A stretch of DNA of 64,000 bases, from the NCBI GenBank assembly GCA_038087015.1, contig JASBNA010000002.1, positions 124,001 through 188,000 on the forward strand, in the 5' to 3' direction. Below are positions 22,894 through 36,300 of the stretch, one piece after another. The notes under the pieces were generated by a model. It made no database searches, was not told where the DNA came from, and saw only the letters and a program-made list of their open reading frames with translations. A program made the translations under genes and the position numbers. The stretch's first letter is position 1, and each line of letters starts with the position of its first letter. The stretch is from Cerrena zonata. Its lineage: Eukaryota; Basidiomycota; Agaricomycetes; Polyporales; Cerrenaceae.

Positions 22894-25080
22894 CTAGGGT
22901 CCGGCTTTGGTTTCACTCTCTGCACTCTGGTCCGGATCCTTCTCGCCTTTCTCCTTGCGTCGTTTGGAGGCTGCTATCATGTCCCTGTTTGTCGAACAAT
23001 GGGTCAATTATAGCACGTGAGAGCAGTGAGGAGCACCAACCGTTTCTTGAGAGCATCCTTTCGACCTATTCTATGAGCATTATTAACTGTGCCCACACGC
23101 TTGACCTTGCCCATCTCCCGTCGCTTCATCTTCGAGGGTTTTGGTAGCTTAACTATCCATTCTGGCACAGATGAGCCCGATTGTAGAATGACATTCGCAA
23201 TCCTGTAACTATGACGTCAAAAGATGATACCAGCTGATAGACTAACGGGGACTACTTGCATTTTTAGGAAAGGCGCATCATCATCTGTAAAGTACGTTAC
23301 CTGCTTTACCCTCACGCCCCATACGTCCGGTACGTCCTGCATTACTATCTTGTTAGTGATCACGAGCACGAACGGATCTCAGATCTCAGATGCGCACCGA
23401 TTCTATGAACATAACTTTGGACGCTCTGAGGGAAGTCATAATTAATAACTTCTCGCACGCCCTTAAAGTCCATTCCTCTCGCCATGACTTCAGTCGTAAC
23501 CATAACCCAACTCTCTCCTCTCCGCATGCGACTAACCGCGTCTTCTCGTTCCTTTTGCGTCATACCAGCGTGCAGGTGATCTACATTCCGAGTTCCGCTT
23601 AAAACGAGTTCTTCAGCCAATGAAGATGCACGTTCTTGAGAAGATACGAAGATAAGCACTGGGGGATTGTATGGCTGTGCCAGGTACTGGAGTAGGGTTG
23701 GCAGTTTCGAAAAGTCATCTGCTACGTAAGTTAGAGATTGGGTTATGAGTGGTAGCGGCGTATCCCTAGAATAATAAATGAATGAGTTCTAGGAGTCCTG
23801 GCATACGAAACGTTGGGGATATACTTCAATCCGACAACAACCCTAATGGGGTCGTTCATCATATCCATCGCGATCTTTTCTGCACCTGATGGAAGGGTAG
23901 CACTGAACACGGCCTTTTTGCACGCCTTCCCTTGAGCATCCGGCTACGATTTCTTGCACTTGGTCCAAGAACTCGGTGTCAAGCATACGATCCGCTTCAT
24001 CCAATACCAGGTGACGGACACTGTTCAACCAAAGCAAGGGATCATCAATATTGCCGCACGTCTGTACTTCATATAACAACACTCACTTCGACAACTCGAC
24101 CTGGCCGCTCTGGATTGCAGAGACTAGACGGAGTGGCGTACTTATGATCATATCTACACACGCCGTTAACCGTCCGTCGATGTACACAGACCCATTCACA
24201 CTCACCTACTTTATCACGCACATTCTTGTCATTAAGCGCATTTGCCGTCGCCTTGCTGAACAACACCACCCGCCACTTCCGTCCTTGAGCAAGCTTAAGA
24301 CATTCATTATGAATCTGATGCGCGAGTTCTCGTGTCGGCGCAAGGATGATTGCCCGGACACCGTTTCCGACATCAGCCTTCGAGTTGACGGCAGGTAAGC
24401 CCAAGAGTGACAAGATCGGCAAAAGATACGCCAAAGTCTTTCCCGTTCCGGTTGGAGATATAGCAGCCAAATCACGCCCCTTTCGTATGTGTGAACGCGA
24501 GTACAAAAGAGGGTCCGTTGGGTAAAAGGTATCTATTGGTGGCGTACCTCGTGTAGAATTGGTATCCCATGTGCCTGTATTCCAGTAGGTTCTCCGTAAC
24601 CATTCTGCTCTAGGTTCTTTAGGAACTGCGCATTCATTTCGTATCGTTCTGCGAGCTCCGGGAAACTTTCGATGGCTTGCGGGACGTTTTGTCCTTTGGC
24701 GGTCACTCTCTGTCGGGGCATAGCAGTCGATGTCGAGGGGGCAGAGGAATCTTCGTCTTCGTCTTCGTCATCGTCTGGAATTTTCTGCTTTTTGCTTGTG
24801 TGTTTTGTGTCATCGGCCCGTTTGCGTTTAGTATTAGGGTCCGTATTTTGTGCGTATTTGAAGAAGTCTAATTCAGAGGGAAGTTCTTGTAGGGTGTCTG
24901 TTGCTTTCCCCTTTCCCTTATCAACTTTCTTTGAGTCTTTCTGCGCGTGGGGTAAAGATAGGGTCTGTTGGTCCGGACAAATTGATGACTTTCACTTACG
25001 TTAAAGATCTTTACATCATTTTCAAAGCGTTTCTTGTTGAATTTTGCGCCACCGCGAGACAGCAGTTGGAAAGCCTCCAT
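22894..25080 (-). CDS. ROK1: DEAD-box RNA helicase Rok1 (DDX52)
   Basis: Read from 25080: [19 protein letters not shown], an N-terminus shared with Rok1/DDX52, then a basic-acidic linker with a DEDEDEDSS run. The helicase core follows: [16 protein letters not shown] (Q motif), [15 protein letters not shown] (Walker A), [10 protein letters not shown] (Ia), [11 protein letters not shown] (DEAD, motif II), FSATLPSG (III), [11 protein letters not shown] (IV), [18 protein letters not shown] (V) and HRIGRTGRMG (VI). A Lys-rich C-terminus ends AESETKAGP. Rok1 acts in the nucleolus in early 18S rRNA processing and small-subunit assembly. About eight short introns. All helicase motifs are intact. Confidence 0.94.
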
Positions 25081-25517
25081 AAGTAAAAGAAAGATATAGC
25101 AAATATGAGATCCTTAAAGACAAAGAAAGATGATGAATAAAAGTTATGATGTTGGTCTTGGCAAATTCGAAAGTGACCGCGGGCGCTCGATCATATACTC
25201 TAATTTCCACGTGGACAAGCACCTAAGGCAAGCGCGCGTAATATGTCTTCGGGATCTTGAGGCGGGGTTAATGACGCAAACTGCATTCCAGCAGGTTGTA
25301 TTTACATATACACATATAGAGGATACTTAAGCATATAATATATGAGAGATACAAAGAAGTTATGCGACATGATGGTATGCTATGTTACCAGATTCAAACT
25401 CAACAGATAAATAACAAACGGACAAAGACTTCTACGTTCTAGTTCGATCTAGCAATGGAGTTCAAGTTCCATGTCATGTAGCTCTAGCCTCTAGGTGTGT
25501 ACCTGTATCTTCTAGCA
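25081..25517. other. intergenic, ROK1 promoter side
   Basis: Between the ROK1 start and the stop of the carrier gene, both on the minus strand. A/T rich, no gene seen. Confidence 0.4.
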
Positions 25518-27098
25518 TCATCCGCTCTCCTCTACATCTGGCAAGGTTTGTGTTTGTGACCAAGCCATTGTACGCCACCCCTTCTTCAGTTGCTATGGAA
25601 TGACACAACATTTCAATACAAACCGCTTCGACTTGTGGCTGAAACAGGAACGTGGTCTGACGTACCTCATAAAATACAAACATGAGAACCGTATTTGGCC
25701 CTAACCGGATAAACGCGGGTGTCCATCCCTTGAAGAGGAAACTTGGCCCTTCTTTTTGAAGGGACTGTTTCAAGACTTCTGCGGGGCTTACTTTCTCCGA
25801 CTAGGGTTGACGGAGGAAGTCACCATTAGCAACAAATATGTTAAGCGATCAAACATAATGACTTACAGCAGACATCAAACGTGATTTAATCACATCTGCT
25901 GGAGCGCAAACAGCTGGAAAAGGGATAATGAAATGAGCACACCACAAATAGAAAATTTATACAATGATACGTACTTGTCGCTACTGTGCCAGCGAGGACA
26001 CTTGATACTACGTGACATAGCAGGTTATCACGCATTTGATATTCAAAGAGCGGCAGTGGTCGGGAAACAAGGAATGTTTTGAAGAAATCGTAACTGTCCG
26101 AACGTGGGTGAGAAACTGTCAAGGAAAAAATAAATACCAAATCGTCACTCACGATCCAACTTGGGAACCCTGTAACATGGATGAGAAAAAACTCAAATAC
26201 AAGGAGACGATATTGATGCTTACATTCATGAGAATAGCCCTTGTCTAGGGTTGATCGCAAGCTGTCAGCAACAATATTAGTCAATACACATGCATCCTGC
26301 TCACGGTATTAGTGCCTAGACCTCTGAACAAACCGCGGACGCCTTCTTCCCGTAGGACACAGACGAGACCGTGGAATGCATTCGAGTAGCCATAACGTTG
26401 TTCAATGGGTTTCACCGAGTCACTTGTCATTCGTACCAACAGGATATCTTTACACCATGCCAATAAGCATCTAAGAAATATTTCGAACTATTACATCTGA
26501 CATACCTGCGGGGTTCCAGCAATACCACCCAGTCCACCAGCCAGCATCGCAGCAAGCAAAAGCTTCGCTGGCGACGGTTTACGATTCTCCGACATTGTCG
26601 ACTTCATACTTTCATAACTGCCCAAACGGACTAGGGAATAGGTCATCTGACGGAGAAGAGAAGCGGAGAGACCGGTGTAGAGACTCCGAATGCCAGACTG
26701 GGCGACGGAATGCCGGATGACAGAAAGCATCCCCGGCCGTTTGGAAGCATCTGAATGGGAGAGGGTCTGCAGCCGACTAGAATGAGGTATAGAGTACGGT
26801 CTTGATCATGTGAGTGCTTGGACGTACACTTTCGTCAGGTCGAGTGGGTGAGTACAAGCGGCAGCCACTGTGGGAAGGAGGAGTTGGAAATTGAATGAGA
26901 GCAGTAGCGGGTGAACTTACTTGAGGCCCCGACCCCTTCAATACAAGATAATGTGCATGAGTATCAAGATCCTAGTTGCTATAATGACCGAACGTACCTC
27001 CGAGCCTAAAAACAAGGCGGCACAGGTGCGTATTAGTACCCTCGAGAATACTATAGATAGAGGGCTATTTACCAGAATGGATATCGTTGGTCTGGCAT
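25518..27098 (-). CDS. DIC1: mitochondrial dicarboxylate-type carrier
   Basis: Many tiny 5' exons join to MPDQRYPFW-LGGVGASMAAACTHPLDLTK-VRLQT, the first carrier repeat with its PxD signature (HPLDLTK). Next are TGLSASLLRQMTYSLVRLGS, GGIAGTPA-DILLVRM (second repeat), FRGLGTNT-TRAILMN, APADVIKSRLM (third repeat PxD), and FKGWTPAFIRLGPNTVLMFV with YE-QLKKGW at the C-terminus. The pattern is that of the fungal dicarboxylate carrier Dic1, which exchanges malate or succinate for phosphate across the inner mitochondrial membrane. A related oxoglutarate-type carrier cannot be fully excluded. Ten or so introns. It is divergent from SUB2 with 496 bp between the starts. Confidence 0.88.
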
Positions 27099-27594
27099 GG
27101 TGGTATGGAGGAAGAGTGCCTTACCCTGCACCCAGCCTAACCAGTGCCTTCTTGACTGTATTCGTCAACGAGGATGCCTGTCGTGACCAAAGACGGGCAG
27201 ATGAGAGTGTTCTCAGGACTTTTATTGACGAATGTGCGCGCTTCAGTGGTGGAAAGTGATTTCGGACCAGACTTTCGGCCGAATTTCGAAATACAAATGA
27301 ATAAAGTATGTGTAGAACGAACATGTTTATCACGTTCGTGCATGATGTGGGCGCACCAATGGAGGCCTGGGTATATATCGCGACTCTTCATATTGTCTTG
27401 TGCTTGGCAGGGTTCCCCAGAGGCAGATCTCCCGGCCGGGCGGGATCCTGAAAAGGCAGGAGCGGACGGAGGTCCGTGCGAGAGACACACGTCCACGCGT
27501 CTGTGTCGCGCGTCGCCCTTTTTCTCTCTCAAACAGCCACCTCCTCTCCATCCATCCTTCCTAGTCTCCTCTCTTTCCTACTCAACATCCCAAC
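27099..27594. promoter_or_regulatory. divergent promoter, carrier gene and SUB2
   Basis: Separates two divergent housekeeping genes. A TATATA motif lies near 27372, and a pyrimidine-rich leader at 27515-27590 precedes the SUB2 ATG. Plus-strand frames here are chance. Confidence 0.5.
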
Positions 27595-29874
27595 ATGAGC
27601 TCTCACGACAACGAAGAACTTATCGATTACGAGGATGAGCACGACGTCGTCGCCAATGGTGCCGCAGCCCCCGCATCTACTGGTGCTGTCGCCTCCACAG
27701 CGTCAGCTGCTGACGGCGAGGGTGAAGGTGAGGGCGACAAGAAAAACTTCTCCGGTATCCATTCCACTGGTTTCAGGTTTGTTTCTCACACGCATTGACG
27801 CGTCGCTGTTGTTCACCTATCGTTATTTCAGAGATTTCTTGTTGAAGCCCTGAGTTGCTGCGTGCCATCAGTGACCTCGGTTTCGAGCATCCTTCTGAAG
27901 GTGTGTTCCACTTGCTTATCCCTTTTGACACAATGTAGGATTTACTAAACATTCCTCACGCCACAGTACAACAAGAGTGTATCCCTCAAGCGGTACTCGG
28001 AATGGATGTTCTCTGTCAAGCAAAGTCAGGTCACGGAAAAACGGCTGTATTTGTCTTGGCGACCCTCCAACAACTCGAACCTGTGAATGGCGAGATTTCA
28101 GTCCTCGTGTTGTGTCACACACGAGAATTGGCTTTCCAGATCAAGAACGAGTATACTCGATTCGCCAAATACATGCCTGACGTCCGAGTCAACACATTCT
28201 ATGGCGGTACCCCCGTCGCTAAGGATGCTGAGCTGCTCCGAGACAAGAACAAGTGCCCTCACATTGTCGTTGCAACCCCTGGTCGCTTGAACGCCCTTGT
28301 CAGGGAAAAAACCCTAGACGCCTCAAGAGTCAAACATTTCGTTCTGGACGAGTGCGATAAGATAGTCGAACAGCTCGGTTAGTCTCTCCACCCAACTGCC
28401 TGCCCCCTACACAGAAAATATCCGGTATTTTTCGGCCATATCTCGCACACTACTGCTATCATTGAACGGGTGGTGCTGTTTCAACCTGCACTGCTGCACC
28501 TTCGTCTTAAGCTGCCCCCTCATGTCGTCTCCATATCCTTTGGGGGTTGCTTCAAAGTATTCTTTGGGTGTCTTTGATACCCATTATCCTTCCATCGAAC
28601 GCAATCTGGGCACCAGGTCCCGGTGACGACATTAAGTCGTTGAAGAAATTGCAAGCTTTGGTCGGAGGGGGTTATCTGTTTGTGGCGGATGGAACGAATC
28701 GCGACAAGAATGACCTACATAGAATGCCGCGATGTGAAGACACCGGCGTACGGTTGAAGATCATATTGCACGACGACGACCAAGACGTGGAGACATGGCC
28801 CTTCATGATGATGCAGTTGCTGTTAGCGCGCCGGCCTTGATTCCTTTCTTCCTCCTTTTTTGTCTTGTTTGTTGTGTTAATTGTGTCGACGACGATCTCA
28901 CCACTTTCGACATTCGCCCCCATTAGACATGCGACGCGACGTGCAAGAGATTTTCCGTGCCACTCCTCACCACAAGCAAGTTATGATGTTCACTGCCACG
29001 TTGGCGAAGGATGTCAGAATAACGTGCAAGAAGTTCATGACCAACGTAAGTGCATTCAATTCATCTTGCCGAGGACATTGTCGATATTGACGATTTTGAA
29101 TATTAGCCTCTCGAGATCTTTGTCGATGATGAAACAAAGCTCACCCTTCACGGACTACAACAACACTACGTCAAGTTAGACGAAATCAACAAGAACAGGA
29201 AGCTGAACGAGCTGTTGGATACGTTGGAGTTCAACCAGGTCAGTTATGTTACCCCGATGCCGCAGGGGCAAAGTCTGATCGGTCGGTTTCAGGTTGTCAT
29301 CTTCGTAAAGTCTGTCAATCGTGCAGTCGAATTGGACAAGTTGCTTGTGTCTTGCAACTTCCCCAGTATTGCCATTCACTCGGGTCTCGTTCAGGAGGAG
29401 CGGTGCGTATTACATGACGCCAGCTGTTGCTATCACTAATAACACCTTTCTCGATATACAGTATCACCAGATATACTGCGTTCAAGGCGTTCGAGAAGCG
29501 TATCCTGGTCGCTACCGACATTTTCGGACGTGGTATCGATGTGGAGCGTGTCAATATCGTAGTCAATTACGATTGCCCTGGGGATGCTGACAGTTACCTT
29601 CACCGAGTCGGGTGAGTGGATCTAAACTAGTACGCTGCGTAAATGATGGAACTAACAGTTTGTGATAGTCGTGCTGGACGATTCGGTACTAAGGGCTTGT
29701 CGATTACGTTTGTAGCGTCATCTGAGGACGAGCGAATTATGTCTGAGATCCAGGCGAGGTTCGAGGTTGCGGTACCCGAGCTTCCTGATCACATTGACCC
29801 TGCCAGCTACAGTGAGTGATGCAGTATGTTGTGTGTGAGTGGGTGCTAACGTTGTTCCGGCAGTGACATCCTAA
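27595..29874 (+). CDS. SUB2: DECD-box RNA helicase Sub2 (UAP56)
   Basis: Exon 1 gives [17 protein letters not shown] and GIHSTGFR. The next exons read [55 protein letters not shown] (Walker A), [12 protein letters not shown] (DECD), [60 protein letters not shown] and a last exon ending in MTS. These are the motifs of Sub2/UAP56, the spliceosome and mRNA-export helicase of the TREX complex. Two oddities: one extra base after DFLLKP (about 27850) breaks the frame, and the intron after the DECD exon is about 550 nt while the other introns are about 50-70. The gene is otherwise complete. Confidence 0.93.
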
Positions 29875-30345
29875 GGCAGAGGGCGAAAAGATGTGTGTTT
29901 GTTTTGCGATGTGTTTTTCTTTGTGTCTTTTATTGCTGTGGTAGAGTACGTATTGTTGCAATGTTGTGTACCAGTAGGCCAGCGATTGTGTTATGAAAGC
30001 GTATCCCCACTCGCGAGTGTGAATAAGTTGAGAGAGATGATTGTCGTGCTATAGGGGGTCTAGACTGGGAGATGATAGATTGGCGCGGACCGGTGTGCCT
30101 GCTGAATGACGTCGAAAGGAAAGAGGAGATGGGATTGGGCACTGGGAGCGGAGGAAGGGCGCCGGGATAACGATCGACGGAGGGATGCATTTCAGCCTGC
30201 CTCTCTCTTCATATACACACCACGGCGTTAGTCTTGTTCTTCATGTCCTCCTCTCTCTAATACCTGCATCCGCACCCTCTCTTTAGCCCTCATCTCGCCC
30301 AAGTCTACCCCTCAACAGCACTCGCATTCGAGTCTACATCGTCCC
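29875..30345. other. intergenic, SUB2 3' flank and histidine-kinase promoter
   Basis: No gene. The end (30190-30345) is pyrimidine rich and probably holds the promoter and 5' leader of the kinase gene. Confidence 0.4.
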
Positions 30346-33300
30346 ATGCGCAGAAAGCATGCTCTCCCCACGCTTTATTTTAGTGATGGTGTGCTCTCCG
30401 TTCCAGGTTATACATTCGACAAGGTATGTTAATCCCTCGTAACAAATAAAACTGCAATTCCTACTATACTATCTAGGCAGCATTATGGGAGGATACAGGC
30501 AGTATGACCCTTCTCGCCGAAGGCACTAGCCTCAAGGACGGCACAAACGTCCTGGCCAAGATCGCCCCCGCTCATTCCAACGCTTCGATGTATCTAGAAC
30601 GAGAGGCCCATGTGTACGCATACTTCCCCACATCTTCCCTCCTCTTCACATCTTACCGACCACACGCTTGAACCTTCCAGTTTAGAACAACTTTCCACCT
30701 CACCCGACACTTCCATCGTTGCTCTCCGACTCATCGACTTTTTCACTGTCCCAAAAGCAAACGGAGATTGTGTAGTCCTTCTCGTTGCTCATCCTGGCCT
30801 TAATCTCCTAGGCAGATATTTCCCCCCTTCAAAAGTCAACGATCTCCTTCTCGCCGATGTCGTACGAACACGTCCGTCTTCTGTGCCCGCCGATATATAC
30901 ATGATGGGCACGGAGGAACCAGCCATGTTCGAAGAGATGGATCCGATGGACGTTATGGATCTAGCCTCCTTCCTAGAGTATGTCCGAACAACATACATCC
31001 CCCTCCCACTCTCACGCTCATTCTCTCAGATTTGCAATTCAAGCAACAGTTTGTCTGGAGATGATACACCGGTGTGTATATTTTCATCTCTATACCATTG
31101 TCCTCATTGTTCCCGCCAAGCGCGTAACTGACTAATTATCTCTCACTGTTTTTTTTCATCTCGAAAAGCATGGGCATCATACATCGAGAAGGTATGTTCG
31201 GTCCCTAGCCCCGTTCCCACGTTTAAACCTCCCTTTATCTCTGATATCAATTCAATTGCTCAACAAAACACGCCTCCCAAAACAGTCCGAGCAAACGCGT
31301 TTCATCTCAATGCCCACATAAACACAGTCAGATTGGTCCATTTCGGCAACAGGGCCATCTCCCTGGAACAATTTGGAGTCCCCTCCGCATTTGTACTCCA
31401 AGCTGACGCGTTCGAAGAACCAAAGAAGCTTAAAGTCAAGGAATCACTCTGTTATCTCGGTCGGTTTCATATTATATTTTTTCTAACCCCCGCCGCGGAT
31501 TTCCGAGCCTAGTGTTGCTCATGTGTTTCCATTTGCTTGTAGCCCCCGAACAAACCGGTAGCGTGGAAGCTCTGACCGAAGATCACCGGACAGATCTGTA
31601 CTCTCTTGGTATCGTCTTTTGGACGCTCTTGGTAGGGCGAGGAACGATGCCCTTTGAGGGTGGGCCTGTTGAGCTTCTTCATGCTATTGTACACAAACGG
31701 CCTATGCCCGTACATGAAGTGCGGAGGGATGTTCCTCAGGTTCTTGCTTTGATCATCGAAAAGGTTTGGAAATCCTACATGCACCCAGTTGAGGGATACC
31801 TGACCATTATTAAAATTAGCTATTAGCAAAAAATCCAGACCAGCGATATCAGTGTGCTTATGGCCTCAAAGAAGATCTACTACAATGTCAACGACGGCTG
31901 CTTTCCGCAGTCACTCTGGCGACAAATGAAGTGCAAGAGGTGAGGTTCCATTCCTATATTACATTTCCGAAGTTGCTCTGTTTCCGCTGTAATGATGTCA
32001 TGCCTTATGCAATACCTGCCGTCATATGATGTATTCCGTTCACTCATTCGAAGCATTGCTGACTTCCAACCTTACAGCTTATTCCCTTGTTTGATATCGC
32101 AACCCAGGACCGATTCATGGTAAGCACGTTTTCATACCCCTCGTGCCTACTCTAATCAACCCTAACTTTATACCTTCTACCACTATAGGAATTTACCATA
32201 CCTTCTCCATTGGTACGTCCATATAACCAAACACGTCTCCACTACCACTACACAACGTATATATACACCCCGTCGTTACGTCCCCATCATACCCCTGTCA
32301 AACACTAACCACCTCGATTTCCTTTCTTAGTTCGGACGCGATAAAGAGACTGACGTGATCAAGAACATCATCCGACATACCACCACGGTCTTCACTCGAC
32401 ATATCGATGCCAAGAAAGGAAACATGCTCGTCGACTCTTCAGGATCCGGTTCACATTCCAACAAAACCGATAACGACGCCCGGTCAGACTCGATGTCCTC
32501 CAAATCTGATGCTTCAGTCCAACATTCAGGCATACATGTCTCACCACCAATAAGTAGTACAGCTAATATGAGCGGAAGTGGAGAATCGTCGGTATCCGTC
32601 ACTGTTCCGTTATCGACTGGCGGGAGTCCAAAACTATCAGCAGGGAATAATACGAGTGGAGGAAGTTCGTCGTTGTTGGGGAGTTCTATGACGTTGAGCA
32701 CGACGGGGAGTCAGGCTGTTGGAGCTGATGGATTGAGAAGAGCTGCACTGGCACCTGGGGCTGTTCGGAGACCTAAGACTCATGCGGTTGTCATTACGGG
32801 TCCTCCGGGGGCAGGAAAGAGTTCGTTGATTTTGGCGCATCAGGCGAAATGGAGGAGTGAGTGTTTGGGATTTGATTTTGTTGTGTGGTGTGGAGACGCT
32901 GATTGTCGGGTAGATAATGGATTATGGGGACAAGCGAGATTCCAAGAGCCGGAATCTGCACCGTTCTCAAGTCTGGTGCGTATATTTATTCGCTGGTATT
33001 TTGCTTAGTCTTATCTCAGTTCGATCCTTAAGCTCGCATGCCTCTCTTCCGTTCTCCGCCAACTAATCGTCTTCCACACCGATCTTCACAATTTCGTCAC
33101 CTCCCTTCGAGATCGACTCGGCCCTCAACTACACAACGTCCCTCTTCTTTATCAAGGCGCACCAGAACTCCGGGATATTCTCAATCTCTTCGATATCAAG
33201 ATCGAGATGCCTGCAGAGACTCTTGAAACACACGAGTTGAGAGCGAGGTTCCAAAGTCTGGTGGAAGGTGTATTCGCGGTTCTTGCTGAGACCAGGCAGT

Positions 33301-36300
33301 TTGCTCTGTTTTTAGATGATTTGCATGAGGCTAATAGGTCGTAAGTTTATGCTTTCTTTGCTATATTTTCCTTGTTGCGTGGGCTAATTGATGGTTTGTA
33401 GGTCGTTGGATTTGATAAGTGCACTAATCAACTCTAGAAGTCGAATGCTTGTTTTTATCACAGCTCGGTCTGATAAACCGTCAGTCCCCTATTCTCAAAC
33501 CATACCCGAACTCAAACTTACTCGCCGTACATTTTCAGAGAACTAATTGAACAACTCAAGGGCATGTTCTCCAATCGATCCGCGACATGGATCAACCTAG
33601 AACCACTCAGTATCTCAGCAGTATCCTCCCTCGTCTCACGAACATTACATAGGTCAAAAGATGACTGTTCAGCATTATCCAGAGTTATACACGCATCCTC
33701 GCAGGGTAATGTTTTCTCTGTCAGGAATATCTTGACGACCATGTTTAGGCAAGGGCATATCACGTTCGTATGGGATAAGAATCATTGGGTGTATGTACGA
33801 TCAACCTGTGTGTTTTTGGGTGTCTGACACTGACTTTTTCTTTTTTGGGATGACAGTTACAACATCGAAGCTATCGAGACATCTATAATAGACAAGAACA
33901 TGGTGGCAGATCCTAGTAACCTCACCTATCTAATTTCCCATCTCCGCGAGCTCTCGGAAGATGCTCGCAAGTACATCACCTGGGCTTCTTTCTTCGGCGC
34001 AACGTAAGTTCTTCCGTCACTCCAACTTACCCCGGATTCATTCTCACTTACCTGGAACATCTCTCACTCTTTTCGAAACCTTAACTCTCTCCACTCCTGC
34101 CGATCGTCTCTTCTATCCTTCTATCTCCCCGTAATCTCTCTATCCGATGCTAGCTTCCAAATCACGGAAGTGTCCCTGATGATGGACTGGGAAGACTCGA
34201 GTGGGAGTTCAAGCGATGATGATAATACAGATTATAGAACTATGGCGAAAGACCTAAAGGACGCAAAGGATAATGCCAATTCGATGAGTTCTGCTAGAGG
34301 GTCGATGCGGGGGTTGCAGAAAGCTATACAGGAGGGTTGGTTGATACAGAGAGGGAGGGATTTGTGCACGTTTGCGCATGATAGATATCGGCAGGCTGCG
34401 CAGGAGGAGGCGTTGAATCTTCCTGAAGGGTCTATTCCGAAGATGTCGATGAGGGTGCGTCTCTTTCTTTCTTTTTTCTTAGTAGGAAATGGAGCAGTGA
34501 CTGACGAGCGGTTGGTAGATCATTTTGATGATGCTGCACGAAGGGACACCTGAAATTTATCGAATAGCAGAACATGCAAAAAGGTACGATCGGCGGCTCT
34601 TCAAATTTTTCTTACCCTACATTCTTATGGCGTTGGTAGGTGTCTTCCATTGTTACGCGAACACCCAAAGAGAGACGAACTTTTTGAGCTTCTTATTGAT
34701 GCCGGTGATTCTGCTAGGACTCGAGGTGCTCATGAGGTGAGTGTTAACATAAAGCCTTATTCATGAAACATAGATATTACGTGCTGACGATTTGCTTAGC
34801 TCGCGCTTCAGTCTTTTATCAATGCCTATGAGTTACTGGATGATAATCCCTGGAGGGTAAACCAGGCCAGGACAATGGCCTTGTGCCTGAAGTTGGCAGA
34901 GTGCGTCTCTTTTTTCTCGGTCATTTAAAACCTGGGAGCGGAGTTGACGGAGTTTCTGTAGGCTCCTCACTTGGAAAGGCGATTTCGACTCCGCCAACCA
35001 GTACATTATGACCTGCTTGGACCGAACAGATGATGCCGAAGTCAAGGCCAAGATCCTCCGACTCCGGTCCCGAGTACATTGGATGCAGGGTAGTTATCGA
35101 GAAGCTCTTGGTGACACGATCACTGGTTTGCATTTACTCGGTGTGGAGGTGAATCCTAATCCTTCTCGACGGGAGGCAGACACTATGTTCGAGCAAGTCA
35201 AGAATGAGGTCCTTGCGGTTGGTTTTGAGGATATTTTGGCGATCCCGAAAGCGCGTGATGCGAGGACGGATTTGGCGATTGCGTTGCTCAATGATGCTGG
35301 GACGAATGCTTATTGGAGTACTGGAGAGGGATTTGCGGATGTTATTGGTCTTACGGTGAGTTCCAATGTTAGGCTTTACTTGGACAAGTCAGGGTATTTA
35401 CGTGTTGAATGAAGACGATTCAATTGGCATTACGGTAAGTTGATTATCTACTTTACTTTACACTCGTCTTACTTTTTGACTATTAGTGCTGGAGTCTGTT
35501 CTGGGACTGCGCTTGGTTTCTTCTGGGCACTCTCTGGTAAGCGTCCTCCCTTATCTCCCCTGATCGTTTACACCGCTGATTCCTAGAAGCCGCTGCTGAG
35601 AAACGCGAGCTCTATCGTTTCTCTGCCGACCTGGGCAAGCTGGCACTTCGTATAGCAGACCAATATGGATCCAGTTTAGAAAAGTGGTACGTCAATCGAT
35701 ATAGACTCGGAAATAACCATAATGGATATCGATTCTTCCTCTTTTAGTCGCGCATTGGTGTTGTATTGTGCCCTCGTTTCTGGCTATGATAATGTTCATC
35801 TTCGGAGTTGCCTCCCTCGCGCAGAGGAGGCTCTGAAATATGGCCAAAGCGGTGGAGATAGAATATGGACATGTTTTGCTGCTGTTCACACCATCCAGCT
35901 CAAGTTGTACATCGGCGAACATCGTACGTTCTGTGTCCGAGCATTAAGGATCCTTATTGATACCAAGCTTCAATCTACTTAGTTAGCGAACTTCTTCCGT
36001 TCGCAGAAGAGGTAAGTAGTCGTCCGTGATCTTTGTTTAATTGTGCGAGTTTCTTAGATGATGTTTACTAGATGGTCAGTGACGTAGCGATGTGGTCGAG
36101 CAATCAAGATTCCGATACCACTGCTCTCGGTCAAGGTACCTATCATCTTACCAACGATATCCAGTTTGCTCACCATTCATAGCCCAGCTTAACCTCATAC
36201 GAGCCCTTTCAGGCGTCACCTTTGCACAGAATGCGGAAACTGCTTTCGATACTCCGAATTTCATCGAATCAGAGTATCTCGCGCGTTTACAAAGTAAAAC

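Noticed and set aside
28547..28840. 97-codon open frame inside the long SUB2 intron as a separate gene
   Set aside because: No family resemblance and flanked by the splice sites that join conserved SUB2 exons; kept only as an intron feature.
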